A stretch of 33,772 nucleotides of DNA, from assembly GCA_003427395.1 (NCBI GenBank), contig BFEA01000667.1, positions 69,801 to 103,572 of the forward strand, given 5' to 3'. This stretch comes from Chara braunii. Lineage: Eukaryota; Streptophyta; Charophyceae; Charales; Characeae. The notes beneath the pieces are model-generated. The model was not told the DNA's origin, did no database searches, and saw only the letters and a program-made list of their open reading frames with translations. Numbering within the stretch: the stretch's first letter is position 1; every line of letters begins with the position of its first letter. A program made the translations under genes and the position numbers. This document shows, piece by piece, positions 19,528 to 30,055 of the stretch.

Positions 19528-19725
19528 CAAGAAAACCTGGACGAGGCTTCAGTTCATCGTCGGAACAATGAGCCGGATGAGGACTTTGGGGCGTCCGGGG
19601 GTCAGGAAGGAAGGAAAGGCCAGCATGGTTGGCTGCGGTGGCTTTCTTGGGGAATGCTGGGAGCTGGTGGTCCAACAGTTGGCCCAGGAAGTTTCACGGG
19701 AGCAATATCGGATGAAGATATTAAG
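19528..19725 (+). CDS. VPS13: VPS13-like gene, internal exon 3 of 4 (198 nt, 66 codons)
   Basis: Acceptor tttgtttcttcag and donor TTAAG/gtacag (a weaker donor) bound a 66-codon open stretch, phase 0 at both ends. The first half is charged and low in conservation; the second half reads G-W-L-R-W-L-S-W-G-M-L-G-A-G-G and then S-D-E-D-I-K. A Trp-rich block ending in G-M-L-G-A-G-G followed by S-D-E is the part I recognise best: it is the signature I recall for plant VPS13 proteins behind the chorein domain. This exon is the main support for the gene call. The intron before it is 1,029 bp, the one after 13,169 bp. Confidence 0.82.
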
Positions 19726-19863
19726 GTACAGAGTCTACAGACTAACTACCTACATGCAGAGGTTCGGTATTTTTTGCTTTGTGTCCCCTCCAGCGTTTCT
19801 TTTTTGTATTTTGCACTGTGGTGGCCCTTGTGGGGCATATGCAGTGGCATGTAGCTGTGTTCT

Positions 19864-20028
19864 AATACTACCAGCTACCGTCTTCACCGGAATACAACGT
19901 AAGGTCATTATAGCTGTGTATTTGGGGCAACTTTCAGTCTGGATACAGCAATAATGACCATACGGCATACGTTGTATACGGGTGGAGACGGTAATACCAA
20001 GGCTACGTCAGTACACAAATACTACCAG
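19864..20028. mobile_element. Foldback element flanked by an 11-bp direct repeat
   Basis: The direct repeat AATACTACCAG occurs at 19864-19874 and 20018-20028. Between them, arms at 19876-19921 and 19943-19993 are inverted copies, apart from a 6-bp indel and a few mismatches, around a 21-nt loop. This looks like a small MITE or foldback element with a Mutator-length target duplication. It could instead be a hairpin RNA source. Confidence 0.6.
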
Positions 20029-20264
20029 TACATAGGAGTGGATAACAGGAACCTTCACATTTTAATCCATAGGCTAGGCCTCTAAACACTGAAATAGGCA
20101 TTTGACGGTTGATGTTTTAGTAGTTTTCTTTTTTCTTTCTTTTCAAAGGTGCTATAAAACTCTGAAACGCAAGGGGTCTGATTTTCGTTGACCATCTCTC
20201 AGACAGTACCTCAGTCATCAAAAGCCCGGCTAGCGAACCAAGGATAGGAAACTCATGGAAGAGA

Positions 20265-20424
20265 GGGCCTATCTCAGGTGGTACACCCATGAACTGTTGA
20301 TATACAGACCCGAGTTCGAATCCAGATGCAACCACGTGAACAGAAGAAAATCGTTCTTAATTACCTAGGGCCAGTCAGTTCAAACGTCAAAGGTCATATC
20401 TCGAGGCTGTCACCCTTTTTTTTA
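20265..20424 (+). mobile_element. tRNA-derived SINE, copy S1
   Basis: The head has an A-box-like TCTCAGGTGG (20272-20281), GGTACACCC, and a good B box GTTCGAATCC (20314-20323). The arms do not fold into a sound tRNA, so it is not a tRNA gene. The body continues with ttcttaattacctagggcca, a cagttcaa segment, atatctcgagg and caccc plus a T-run (20414-20422). Copies S2 and S3 share this body. Confidence 0.7.
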
Positions 20425-20550
20425 TAAATAGAACGAGTGTCTTGTCGCTGGCTGCTTATCATGATGGCTTTAGGGAGGGTGGGAGGGAAACTTCCTGAAG
20501 GAGGCTCTTAGTGTCTGACCACAAATTGAAATTGAATAAAATCTTTAAAT

Positions 20551-20650
20551 TCAGATGCAAGAATTGCAATCAGAGGAACAGAGTAAATCATTCTGAATTA
20601 CCTGTGGCCATTCAGTTCAATGATGATGTCTCAACGCCACCGCCCTTTTT
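20551..20650 (+). mobile_element. SINE copy S2, lacking the tRNA head
   Basis: Begins cagatgcaa, as in S1 just after the B box, and continues with attctgaattacct, ggccattcagttcaatga, a tctcaacg segment and cgccc plus T-run. It is 5' truncated and only about 130 bp from the end of S1. Confidence 0.65.
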
Positions 20651-21490
20651 CTTGTTCCTCGTTTTCAAGAAAAAGGACTGTAGTCGGAAAATCCTTTGGG
20701 AAATCCCTAAAACTTGGAACGATGTGGAGAAGATTAGCAGGAACCCTGCACAGGATGACCCACATAAGTCGAGAAAAGGAATGTAGGTGGAGGAGGTCTG
20801 TCAGACACAGAAATGTGAGAATAGTAGCCAGTTTCCAAACTACGTGAAGCGAATCGGGTATACACATGGGTGAAATAATTGAAAGGGGCAGGAGAGTATG
20901 GAGATGATGTGAGGTACGCAAGGGCTTAAGGGTGCATAGGAACTGAGCATGGACATGAACAACAAGATCTCTTGGAAGCTCAAACGATTAGAGATCGGGG
21001 GAATGGCTTGAAGGAGCAGCAACACACTTAGGTCGTGCTATATTGAGCATTGAAGCCACAGCCTCGAGTGTTGGGGCCCGATCTCCAGGACTTACGTGAG
21101 CCTTCCTAGCCTCAGCAAAGTATGCTTCCAATCTACGCTGTGGAGTGTGAACCAGGGTGAAGCTTCCCATGGAATGAGAACATGGCTATAAGGTCATGTT
21201 CCACTCTTTCCCACAAAAAACGGTACATATCTGTGAATAGGAAGGGCATAGGACAGCGTGGGATCGGAGAGCAACTGGCTTGTTTGCCAAGTCTGGTGTG
21301 ATTAGTGCCACATGGTACATGAGGGTGCCATAGGTTATGGCCGCACGGTTTGGACGAGCAGGGTTCTTTTTCTGCTTGACTGGGCTGTCTGTTTGGCATT
21401 CACCTTGGGTGTGCTTTCAGAGTTGCTGTCCCTTCTTCTTTTTTTTTTCTTTTCTCCTTTTCCTTCCTTTCTATCCCTTTCTTTCTTTCC
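20651..21490. other. Intron 3 sequence between SINE copies
   Basis: No gene or element is recognised. A T/C-rich run lies at about 21428-21500. Confidence 0.5.
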
Positions 21491-21693
21491 TTTTTTTTTA
21501 GAGAAAGGTGCGCCGACCTTGAGATATGGTCATCGAACTGGCCAGTCCTAGGTAATTCAGAATTGTAGTATTTTACTCATCTGCTTCGAGTGAAGATCAA
21601 GCTCAGGTCTTCTAGTATTTTACTCATCTGCTTCGAGTGAAGATCGAGCTCAGGTCTGTATTGCCACAGTTCAAGCGTGTACCAACTGAGCTG
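21491..21693 (-). mobile_element. SINE copy S3 with an internal duplication
   Basis: On the minus strand it has an A-box-type GCTCAGTTGGTA near 21692-21681 and a degraded B box GAGCTCGATCTTC. Then come ATTCTGAATTACCTAGGAC, CCAGTTCGATGAC, ATATCTCAAGG and CACCTTTCTCT with an A-run. A 47-bp tandem duplication (21566-21612, 21613-21659) sits between head and body. Confidence 0.7.
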
Positions 21694-21862
21694 TTGTTGT
21701 CCCTCTTATTCATGTAGAGGCTACAGCTTCGCCATGCCGTTGATCTAAGTAAGTGTCATCAAATGGGACTGCCATTGTGTGGCCCTGAGTTTGTAGTAGT
21801 GCCATCGAATGTTAGTCATTCACAGTTGTTTTTCCTCTTTTTCTCTTTCATTTGTATGTGGT

Positions 21863-23070
21863 TGTCATGATCCTGGTTGTTTGTTGTGAGAAGACCAACA
21901 CTCGCTCACATAGACTTCCAGGTATGCCCATACATACACAGAGGGAAGGGGAGAGGATGGGAGTATCACACTGCACAGGGAGATAGAAACACAGCGGAAG
22001 AGTTGGCCATGCGATATGACAGAGTACACTGGAAGTGCAACTCACTCCACAGAATCCTCACAACCAGTCACAAAGGAAAACCGAGTAGATCGCATCCAGA
22101 GAACAATGAAGCAAAGATAGTTCACCCACAATATCAACATTGCTTATTAAAATCAGAGTCTCAATTTGCCAGAATAACCCCAGAACTGTGATGCACTGCT
22201 CAGAAATGAGCAGCACTTCTTTTCCCAACCCTGAGTAACCGCTATCACTACCCCTGAGCCCCTGAAACAACCAGCGCCACCCTGAAACAGGCCTCTGAGG
22301 CCAAGCGCCTCTCAGAGGATGAAGAAGAAGACCAGCACCACAGTCTCTGATTGTGATGAAGTGCCAGACGACTTCCCAGATGGAAATCTGCAGAAGCGCC
22401 ACCTCTCCCGACAAAGATGATCTCTGAGGATGAAAGCTGCAGCTATGGCTGCAGCGCCACACATCGTGACAGGGTTCAGCAAGGCACCAACTTCTCTTGC
22501 CACCAGCAGACTTCAGATAGCCCAGACCTCTGAACAGCCCCGCGTGCTGTCAGAGAACAGCGCAGGTCCCAGCTATGGCCGACGCTTCGATGGTTCGGCT
22601 ATGTCTGTCTCCTCCAATGTTGAAGCTGTACCACTACCAGTTCATGCGCAGCCGCGTTGTACACGGTACCAACTGCCAAAAGCCTCGAACAATTTTCCCT
22701 ACACCTATTCATAGTCTACCCTAGCCTAGACACGACCTAGACCGGTCTAACTAGACTGGCCGGTACCATTTCTGCTCAGCCCCAATGGCTCTCCCTACCC
22801 GGCTATAGGCTATAGGACCGTCTAGCAGTATAGGCCCATAGGCCCTTCTGTCCTAGTGGTAGCCCGGGTCCGCTATTCGCAGTTAGGGAAGCTGTAGGAA
22901 ATTCGAGTTAGTGCAGGCCTGAAATTCTACGAATTTACAGATATGTCCCTCGCACATTTTCCTCACAGTCAAATCTCTCGGTTAGCCCTCAGCCAAACAA
23001 AATTACAAACTAACCTACCTATGCTACGGCCTCGGGTCGACGGGTTGCAGGCTGCAGAACCAGCAAGTCA
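21863..23070 (-). repeat. 3' LTR of element 3
   Basis: In plus-strand terms it starts TGTCATGATCC and ends CAGCAAGTCA, 1,208 bp. It matches 30056-31310 throughout, with about 90% identity by eye over the first 390 bp and a 30-bp indel near 22286. The poly(A) signal of the right copy (AATAAA on the minus strand) is AATAAG here. Confidence 0.92.
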
Positions 23071-23082
23071 ACCTCCCCCGGA
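23071..23082 (-). other. Polypurine tract of element 3
   Basis: The minus strand reads CCGGGGGAGGT directly before TGACTTGC, the start of the 3' LTR; the purine core is GGGGGAGG. Confidence 0.75.
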
Positions 23083-23121
23083 GCAAGGACCTCCGAACTA
23101 TGAGTGCAGGCGTGCAAAGCG

Positions 23122-24325
23122 TCAAGAGTATTGTCTCCCCTTAGCTGCCTCATACTTGAGGACAATAGACTTTGCTGTCTTGAGAAGTTCCCTGCATGTA
23201 AACCAGTGATCCTCGGTGTGAGGATGGTACAAGAACTTCACAAGATACTGCATGTCTGGGCCTGTGCCCATCTCATCCTCAATCGATTCCACCTCATACC
23301 CCTTGCCAGGGATCGGTGGACTGTATTGAGGGGGTCTGTCCGGAAATGCATCAGCTGAGGTAAAAGGCAACAACTTAGATGCATGAAAGATCGGATAGGT
23401 TTGTAGATGCAGGGGAACATCAACAATATGGGATGGTCCGAAAGGATAATCTCCCACTGTATCTAAAACTTGTCATGGACCCATATATCGTGGCAACAAC
23501 TTGGGTGAAATGTCCTCCTCACGTGATACTTCAGAACTGAGCACCCAAACCCAGTCAGATGTGTGAATAGTAGAAGGACGACGGTGTCGGTTAGCCTGCT
23601 GTATCATAGCCTTTGGGCCTTAAGCAGGTTGGGACGAGCGCGTTCTATATCCACAAGATAATGCCTGGTGAACTCTCCGGTTCAAGGTGTCAGTGTAGGT
23701 GTAGCCTTATCGATGATATCATCGAGAGTCTGTCGTGGTTCACGACCCCAGTGTAATTTGTAGGGTGTGAAACCAGTGGAGGAGTGGACAGACGTGTTGT
23801 ACACTAGTTGTGCAAGACCCAAATGCAGATCCCAGTACTGCTGATCTGGACTGAATCACGGGATGCAGCAACTGAAACAGAATCTGGTTCATCACTTCGG
23901 CCTGTCCATTGGCTTCAGGATGACGACCAGATGTCATGTCCAAGCAGGAATGAAGGTAGTCCTTGCAATAGGACTGCCATTCATGGCTGCAAAAGTGGGG
24001 ATCTCGATCACTTGCAATAGATGTGGGTGGTCCATGATGTGTGACGCACCTGTCAGCAAATGCCGCTTAAACGACAGGGAGTGGCTTCTCCTGGCAAAGG
24101 GATGAATTCTGCATACTTGGAGAACCTGTTCACACAAACCATAACCTGACGCATACCACGTGGAGTGGTCCTACCCAGATCAGTAAAGTCTATAGACATT
24201 GATTGTGCAGGTGCTTCAGGGATGGGAAGTGGTTTGAGTAGGCTAAGGGGAGGTTTGCGTACGACCTTGTTCCTTTGGCACAACTCACAGGTTTCAACAT
24301 AGTGCAGTAGGTCACTCCTCATCAT
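23122..24325 (-). pseudogene. Element 3 integrase and chromodomain, broken
   Basis: The first fragment (24325-24053) has E-T-C-E-L-C-Q-R-N-K of the zinc-binding part and S-I-D-F-T-D with the first catalytic Asp, then N-R-F-S-K-Y-A. The block with the second Asp is not recognisable. H-P-E-A-N-G-Q-A-E-V-M-N (about 23920) has the catalytic Glu. Later frames are shifted. The last fragment (23457-23122) carries Y-E-V-E-S-I-E ... Y-L-V-K-F-L-Y ... D-H-W-F-T-C-R-E-L-L, a chromodomain, and ends with the stop at 23122. Several stops and shifts separate the parts, so no product is possible. Confidence 0.85.
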
Positions 24326-26472
24326 GACACTCTGACATAAAGAGTGTTCTCAGCTTGCGATCCTGAGGAATGGATAAACGCTCCTCTCCTCTGCTGCAAG
24401 TATACAGCAACCCTGAAACTTGAGTGTAGCCTGGTTCATTGGCAGGACCGGCCTGCAGGTTCCTCACGATAGGCCCAAAAATTGGGTCCTGGGGCAACAG
24501 TTGGGCAATGGTTTGACGAGTCTTCTCTCCAAAAGAGTGAGTGAAGGAGATCAAGAACAGAGCGTCAGGCCTACGAGAAAGGGTTTCCGCTACTCGATTG
24601 TAGTAGCCCTTCTTGTGCTTCAGTGCAAAGTCAAACAAGTCAATGAACTGAATATAGCGGGCAAGCTTGTCATTCAACTCTCCCTGGGACTTCATCCACT
24701 TAAGAGTGGAGTGATTGAAAAGATTTTGAAGTGCCTGCCCAGGAGAAAGTGCTTCCAATGCTTGAGCACTGACATAAGGGCATAGAGTTCCTTCTCATAG
24801 ATAGAGTCCGACTTCTTGGCTTTCATCTTCTTGCTCATGTACTCTACAAGTTGCAGACCATTCCCACTGTCCTGGTGAAGTACCGCCCCTACGCCATACT
24901 GACAAGCATCAGTGGTTAGCACAAAAGTCAAAGTAGGGTCAGGTAACTTCAACACAGGGGCACGAATCAAGGCCTCCTTGGGACGTGCAAATTTGCAAAA
25001 GCCTCCTGACAGTCTGATGTCCAGAGAAAGGGAGTATCTTTCTTTGTGAGGTCAGTCAGGGGTGCCGCAATGGAGGAAAAGTTCTTAATGAACTTCCTAT
25101 GATAGGATGCAAGACCCAAGAAAGACCGGACATCACGAACTGTTAAGGGTTTCTGCCAGTCCTAAACAAAAGCAACTTTCGTTGCTTCAGAAGCCAACCC
25201 CTCTCCAGAGATGACATGGCCCAGATAGACAACAAAGCTAACTCCAAAAGAGGACTTCTCTCTGTTGATCTTGTACTGGTTGTCATGTAAAGCATGGAGG
25301 ACAAGAGCCAGATGTTGTGCATGCTCTTGGATAGAATGACTGAATATCAGGATATCATCCAGATAGACAACTAAAAACTTATCGAGGTAAGGCCTGAGTA
25401 TGCGATGCATCTCTGTGTGGAAACTGCCAGGGGCATTGCAGAGACCGAAAGACATGACCAGATACTCATAGGTACCGTTTCTGGTATTGAAGGTTGTCTT
25501 GTGGACATGGCCTTCAACATCTCAATCTGGTGGTAACCAGATGTGAGGTCGATCTTGTTGAAAATTGTACAACACTGCACCACGTCCAACAGATCATCGA
25601 TCCGAGGAAGAGGCTCTGTAAACTTCCTCGTGATCTTGTTTAGTCCCCTATAGTCCACACACATTCTCAACTCACCATTTCCCTTTCGAACAAGGAGAAC
25701 TGGTGCCCGAAATTCAAATGTGTTGGGACGTATCCAGCCTTTGCCGGTTAGGGTCTCTAACTGTTTCCTGAGCTAATCAAGTTCACGAGGGGACATCCTA
25801 TAGACTCGGCCCGTGGGAGGGACCGCGCCATGCAGGAGCTCAATCTTATGCTTGGTCTGCCTATGGACAAGTCCAGTAGGCTCCTGCATGAGGTCTGAGA
25901 ACCGGTCAACCACTTGCTGGATTTGAGAGGGACATGGAGCAGTCTCCACATCAGACTGTTTAAAATACGCTATAAACAAACGTGTGTTGTCAGTCTGGAG
26001 TGAGAGTCGCAAAAGGTTACGAGCATGCATACAATAACAACTATTGGCCGGATGATACTCATCAGTGAACATACAAGGGCGATACTCCCCTCGCCGATCA
26101 GGCAACTCAACCCTAGGGATCCACCAGTCGATCTTGGGGTTGGTGGCCTCAACCTATTGTAGGGAGAAAACAAGGTCAAAGGGTACATTGGGGAACGCAT
26201 AGAAATTCAGGCATTGCCTGATTTCTCCCTGTCTGTCAAAGACTAGAGGTAGACCTTTGACAGTAGTAGCGATCCTGATTGTAGATGAGCCCCCTATGCG
26301 GACCTCGTAGCTTTGCTAGTTTTTGGTCCAAGTGCAACCTGCTGACTGTCTTGGGAGACATAAAGTTGCGAGTAGCCCCACAGTCTAAGAGACCTTTGAA
26401 CCTGGCTCCCAGGATTGAGGGTCGAAGCAGGATGAGATCTGGCCTGTGCTTCTTCCTCTCCTGCGGAGACAA
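24312..26472 (-). pseudogene. Element 3 protease, RT and RNase H, broken
   Basis: The protease site at about 26385-26377 reads L-L-D-C-G-A-T-R-N-F-M: the Asp is kept, but the usual Ser/Thr is Cys. RT motifs are M-C-V-D-Y-R-G-L-N (about 25665), F-N-K-I-D-L-T-S-G-Y-H-Q-I, a frameshift, then M-S-F-G-L-C-N-A-P-G (25455) and V-V-Y-L-D-D-I-L-I-F with both Asp residues. RNase H has T-T-D-A-C-Q-Y-G-V-G and Y-E-K-E-L-Y-A-L, then another shift near 24700, and the tether A-E-T-L-S-R-R-P-D-A. In-frame stops (TAG near 26157, 25773 and 25162; TGA near 26507) and frameshifts break it. Confidence 0.88.
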
Positions 26473-27113
26473 AAAAAGATCAGCAAGGACCTGAGGTTCA
26501 TCCTCCTTTCACGTCTCATCTAGATCAATGTTCTCATAAGTGAAGGACATTGATGTTGCAACTCCACAAAATGAATCTGCGAGAGATGGTACAGATTCAG
26601 CTTCATCAGAAGAAGAATCTGCACTGGTGGAAGGACTTGCTGCTTCCACCTCTCTCCACTCTAGTTTTTTGAACTAGAGCCTGAAGGCCTGAGAGGCATG
26701 CTGGGACAGTCCTTGAGAAAATGGTCCCCCTCGCATCTCAGGCAGACTTCCCTATCCTTCCTCTTCCTCCAAACTCCCTCCTGGATGCAGAGACAAAAAA
26801 AGATCAGCAAGGACCTGAGATTCATCCTCCTTTCACGTCTCATCCAGATCAATGTCCTCATAAGTGAAGGACCTTGATGTTGCAACTCCACAAAATGAAT
26901 CTGTGAGAGATGGTGCAGATTCAGCCTCATCAGAAGAAGAATCTGCACTGGTGGAAGGACTTGCTGCTTCCACCTCTCTCCACTCTAGTTTTTTGAACTA
27001 GAGCCTAAAGGCCTGAGAGGCATGCTGGGACAGTCCTTGAGAAAATGGTCTTCCTCGCATCTCAGGTAGACTTCCCTATCCTTCCTCTTCCTCCAAACTC
27101 CCTTCCGGATCCT
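26466..27113 (-). repeat. 324-bp in-frame tandem duplication with the Gag zinc knuckle
   Basis: Copies 26466-26789 and 26790-27113 are highly similar with an exact 324-bp (108-codon) period. Each contains one knuckle: C-L-R-C-E-G-D-H-F-L-K-D-C starting at 26744, and Y-L-R-C-E-E-D-H-F-L-K-D-C starting at 27068. Both have only three residues between the second Cys and His, where four is usual, and the second has lost its first Cys. Confidence 0.92.
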
Positions 27114-28513
27114 GAGTGCATGTGGAAGGATCAAGGGGGTCAGTTGGCCAACGGATGTCACGTGGTAGTGGAACTCTCTTGGCCATAGGGGAAGAGGCAC
27201 GTCCCTTACCTTTCCCCTTGCTGCTGGTTGATGCTCTCTGGGTCGGGGCCTTACCCTTTGTTAACCCCATCAGAAGCATCAGCCAGGGCAAGAACAGCAG
27301 AGGATGAGGCACTCTCAGACGGAGGGGTCCCACTCTGAGATGTTGTCTCATCTTCTGAACCGGACGTTGCAGCAAAGAGAGCACCCTTCCTCCTTCTTCG
27401 CCCCTTTGAGGAGGGTCTCTTCCTTCCTTCAGAAGGTTTTTCTTGGACATGGAGTTTGGACTCCAGATCCAGGGCTTCTCTGCCAAAGGACGGCCAATCG
27501 TTATGGCTCTGAGAGAATAAGGCAAGCTGGTATTCCCCAAGCTCTGCTCTCAAGAAATGAATGAGATGATCTTGCTCACTCATCTCCAACCCAGGAGTCG
27601 ATGCCAGACCCTCAAAGGTCGAGTAGAGTTTGGACAAGGAGCCATCCCCGTTTTTCTGGCCTAGGCGGACAATCTTGTTAGCTGCCTTCCCGACCTGCTC
27701 CTTGTCTGCAAACCTATCGTTCAGAGCCTGCAAAAATCCAGACACCCCCAATCTTTGCGCCCACTCAGACATTTCCGGTCCTCGCTTGCTGGAAGTAGAG
27801 GTACACCACTTCAGTGCAGTCCTCTCCAAGCGAGCAAGGATGGCACTCACCTTCATATCCTCGTCACACTTGAACCCACTCAGGTAGGTTCGTTGTGCAG
27901 TGACCCTGTCTGAGACATCCACATTTGGGTCCTCTCCAGAGAACATGGGTGGAAGGGTTAGCTTGGGCCGCTGCTGATCAAATGGACCTGGGGGTTGTGA
28001 AGCGACTGTTGACTTGGGTGTAGAGACTGGGGATGTGGGTTTGGATTGTGGGTGTTGCAGGGGTCCCACTTTGGGACTCCCAGGAGATGGAGGAATGACA
28101 AGGGTAGGTGGAATCTGTAGATGAGTAAAGAGGAAATCCAAATTGGAGGAGATGGCATCCAACTTTTGAGTGTGCTATGACATTTTGTACTACGGACTTG
28201 TGATCCTGGCATCCCAGTTAGTAAAATAAGACCGGTGAATGTGATCCTGCAGAAGGATGAACTCAGCCATGTCCTTATTGTACTGACTTGAAGTGCCACT
28301 CACCCTGATCTTCTCTATGTCGGACACCAGTTCTCGCTTTCTCATTTCTTTCTTATCGGCCTCCTCCTTGCGCTTAAGCTCTGCCTTCAGAGCTGGAACT
28401 GCTTCCGCTTGTTTGTGGAGTTTTTCCTCCTCAGCAAGCAATTCAACCTCTAAAGGGGAGAGAGGAAGTTGAGGCTTCACCTCAGAAGCTTCTCCCTTCT
28501 CAGTGCCAGACAT
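26640..28513 (-). pseudogene. Element 3 Gag, broken
   Basis: Starts M-S-G-T-E-K-G-E at 28513. A Lys/Glu-rich coiled coil runs through residues 20-75. Two TAG stops 6 codons apart (28192-28190 and 28177-28175) interrupt one continuous frame, which is then open to 27251. The gag core reads L-T-L-P-P-M-F-S-G-E-D-P and later M-S-E-W-A-Q-R-L-G, as in retrotransposon gag proteins. A Ser/Lys-rich basic stretch and a frameshift near 27255 precede the duplicated zinc-knuckle region. Confidence 0.85.
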
Positions 28514-30040
28514 CTTTCACTTCCCACAAAGCAGAGAAAAATAAAATAAAAATAAAATAAGAGACAGAGAAGGAAGTCAATAGTAATTGGGTTTTCCCTT
28601 CGGTACTTGCCCAATTGTTGTCACCTCACTGAGGAAAGAAGTTGGTTAATATTAGCAGGCAAGTGCTCAGTCTCAGCAGATCGCTTGAGGGTCAGGGGTT
28701 AGTTTAGAGTCAACTCAACAAAGATCAATTTCACGATTTTGCATTCATTGCCCTGACACATCAATTGAGTGATATTTTTGCAAATCCTGTACTAGTAACT
28801 TTCAGGATGCAGTCCTGGACTAATTAGTTGTAGATAGTAATTAGACAGAGTGACTACAAGTGACTAACAGACAGCTACAGATGACCAAGATGCAACGATT
28901 TATTGAGTATGCTATTTTTAGACTTTTACCCTACTGACTTCACCAGGGTATGGCGAATTACAAATTTCACTGTAACGGACTCAAGACATTTATTTTGACA
29001 GTGCATTTTTTTTTTTTTATATTGATCAGAACAAAAACTACACTTGATCTTAGCCAAAAGGCCGAGAAAGGTATACAGTGCGATTCTAACCACAGACTAA
29101 ACACTGAATTGCGATTTACCAGGGGACAGACATATTGAATTTTGACAGGCATAACCAAAGTTATGAACAACCCTAGTCTGACCAAGCTCCAACTATGGCA
29201 GCACAAAATTCAAGTTTCGATTGTTATTGACAATATGACCCTGAACAATCCAATTAACAGTGACAGATGGAAATTGCGTCAGAAAGAGGGTCAGACAGGG
29301 TTAGTAGAAGTCAAAGAAGATAGGTAGGGGAAATTGGCTATGGCTGTTGCACAGTTTGAATTTCGATTTTCAATTGTCTACCCACTGACAAAGCAAATTT
29401 CACTAATCTAAAAATAGCCCCAGAATCGCCACACAGAGTGGAGTAAGGAACACAGTTACTTCAGGATCTTCTCTGAAGGGGATGAGTGAAACCCTGGCTG
29501 TCTGTCTGTCTCTTGAGACCCATCTCGCCAGTTTCTGCTTCTGACAATTCCCAGTGTTACCACGTACATAATCCTTTGAAACTTGGTGATCATGTAGATC
29601 TCCCTATTATGCTTCACCCCTTACTGACAGATTCAGTGAATCTGGACTCCCAGATACCAATAACTGAGAAACTCAGTGCAGCGCTACTCCAATCAGCCCT
29701 GCGCTGCTTGGGAATTGGGGATCCTGGCCCAATCCCAAAATCACAATTCCCTGGCGGTCAGTTCCTTGCAAATCGTCAGTCTCCGATGAGTCGCCAGGCT
29801 AAAAATAGTGTCCTCAAAGCCTCCTAGGCCTCTGAGTACCAATCACCACGCACTCCTGTGCAACCCTTGAGCAAGAGTGAATCACCCTCTGTCCGATACC
29901 TCTCGCCACACACTTATCATCACCACCCTCACTGTCGCCAACACAGAAGATGATAAATCGCCATGAAGTTCAACTCCAGTGTCTGGCCAGATGATGGTAG
30001 TTGCTCCAACTCGTCAATTACTCCACTGAGTGGATCCAAT
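28514..30040 (-). other. Leader of element 3
   Basis: About 1.5 kb between PBS and gag without a supported gene. It contains the nested U2-derived insertion at 28998-29081. Confidence 0.6.
28998..29081 (-). mobile_element. U2 snRNA-derived retrocopy with A-tail and 7-bp TSD
   Basis: Minus strand 29074 to about 29019 begins ATACCTTTCTCGGCCTTTTG and continues GCTAAGATCAAGTGTAGT, identical to the U2 5' end as I know it for plants. After that it diverges (TTTTGTTCTGATCAATAT). An A-run of 13 follows (29018-29006). The 7-bp ACAGTGC (plus strand) stands on both sides, at 28998-29004 and directly against the U2 5' end at 29075-29081. Tail plus target duplication are the marks of LINE-type target-primed insertion of a 3'-truncated U2 transcript. 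Confidence 0.88.
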
Positions 30041-30041
30041 C

Positions 30042-30053
30042 GCTCCGATACCA
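30042..30053 (-). other. Primer binding site of element 3
   Basis: The minus strand reads TGGTATCGGAGC, initiator-tRNA-Met type, two bases from the LTR end (TAACA). Confidence 0.88.
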
Positions 30054-30055
30054 AC

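Noticed and set aside
20265-20340. A functional tRNA gene
   Set aside because: The A and B boxes are present, but the anticodon and T arms do not pair properly and the same head occurs in other SINE copies.
29019-29074. A functional U2 snRNA gene
   Set aside because: Only the first third of U2 is present, followed by an A-run and a target duplication.
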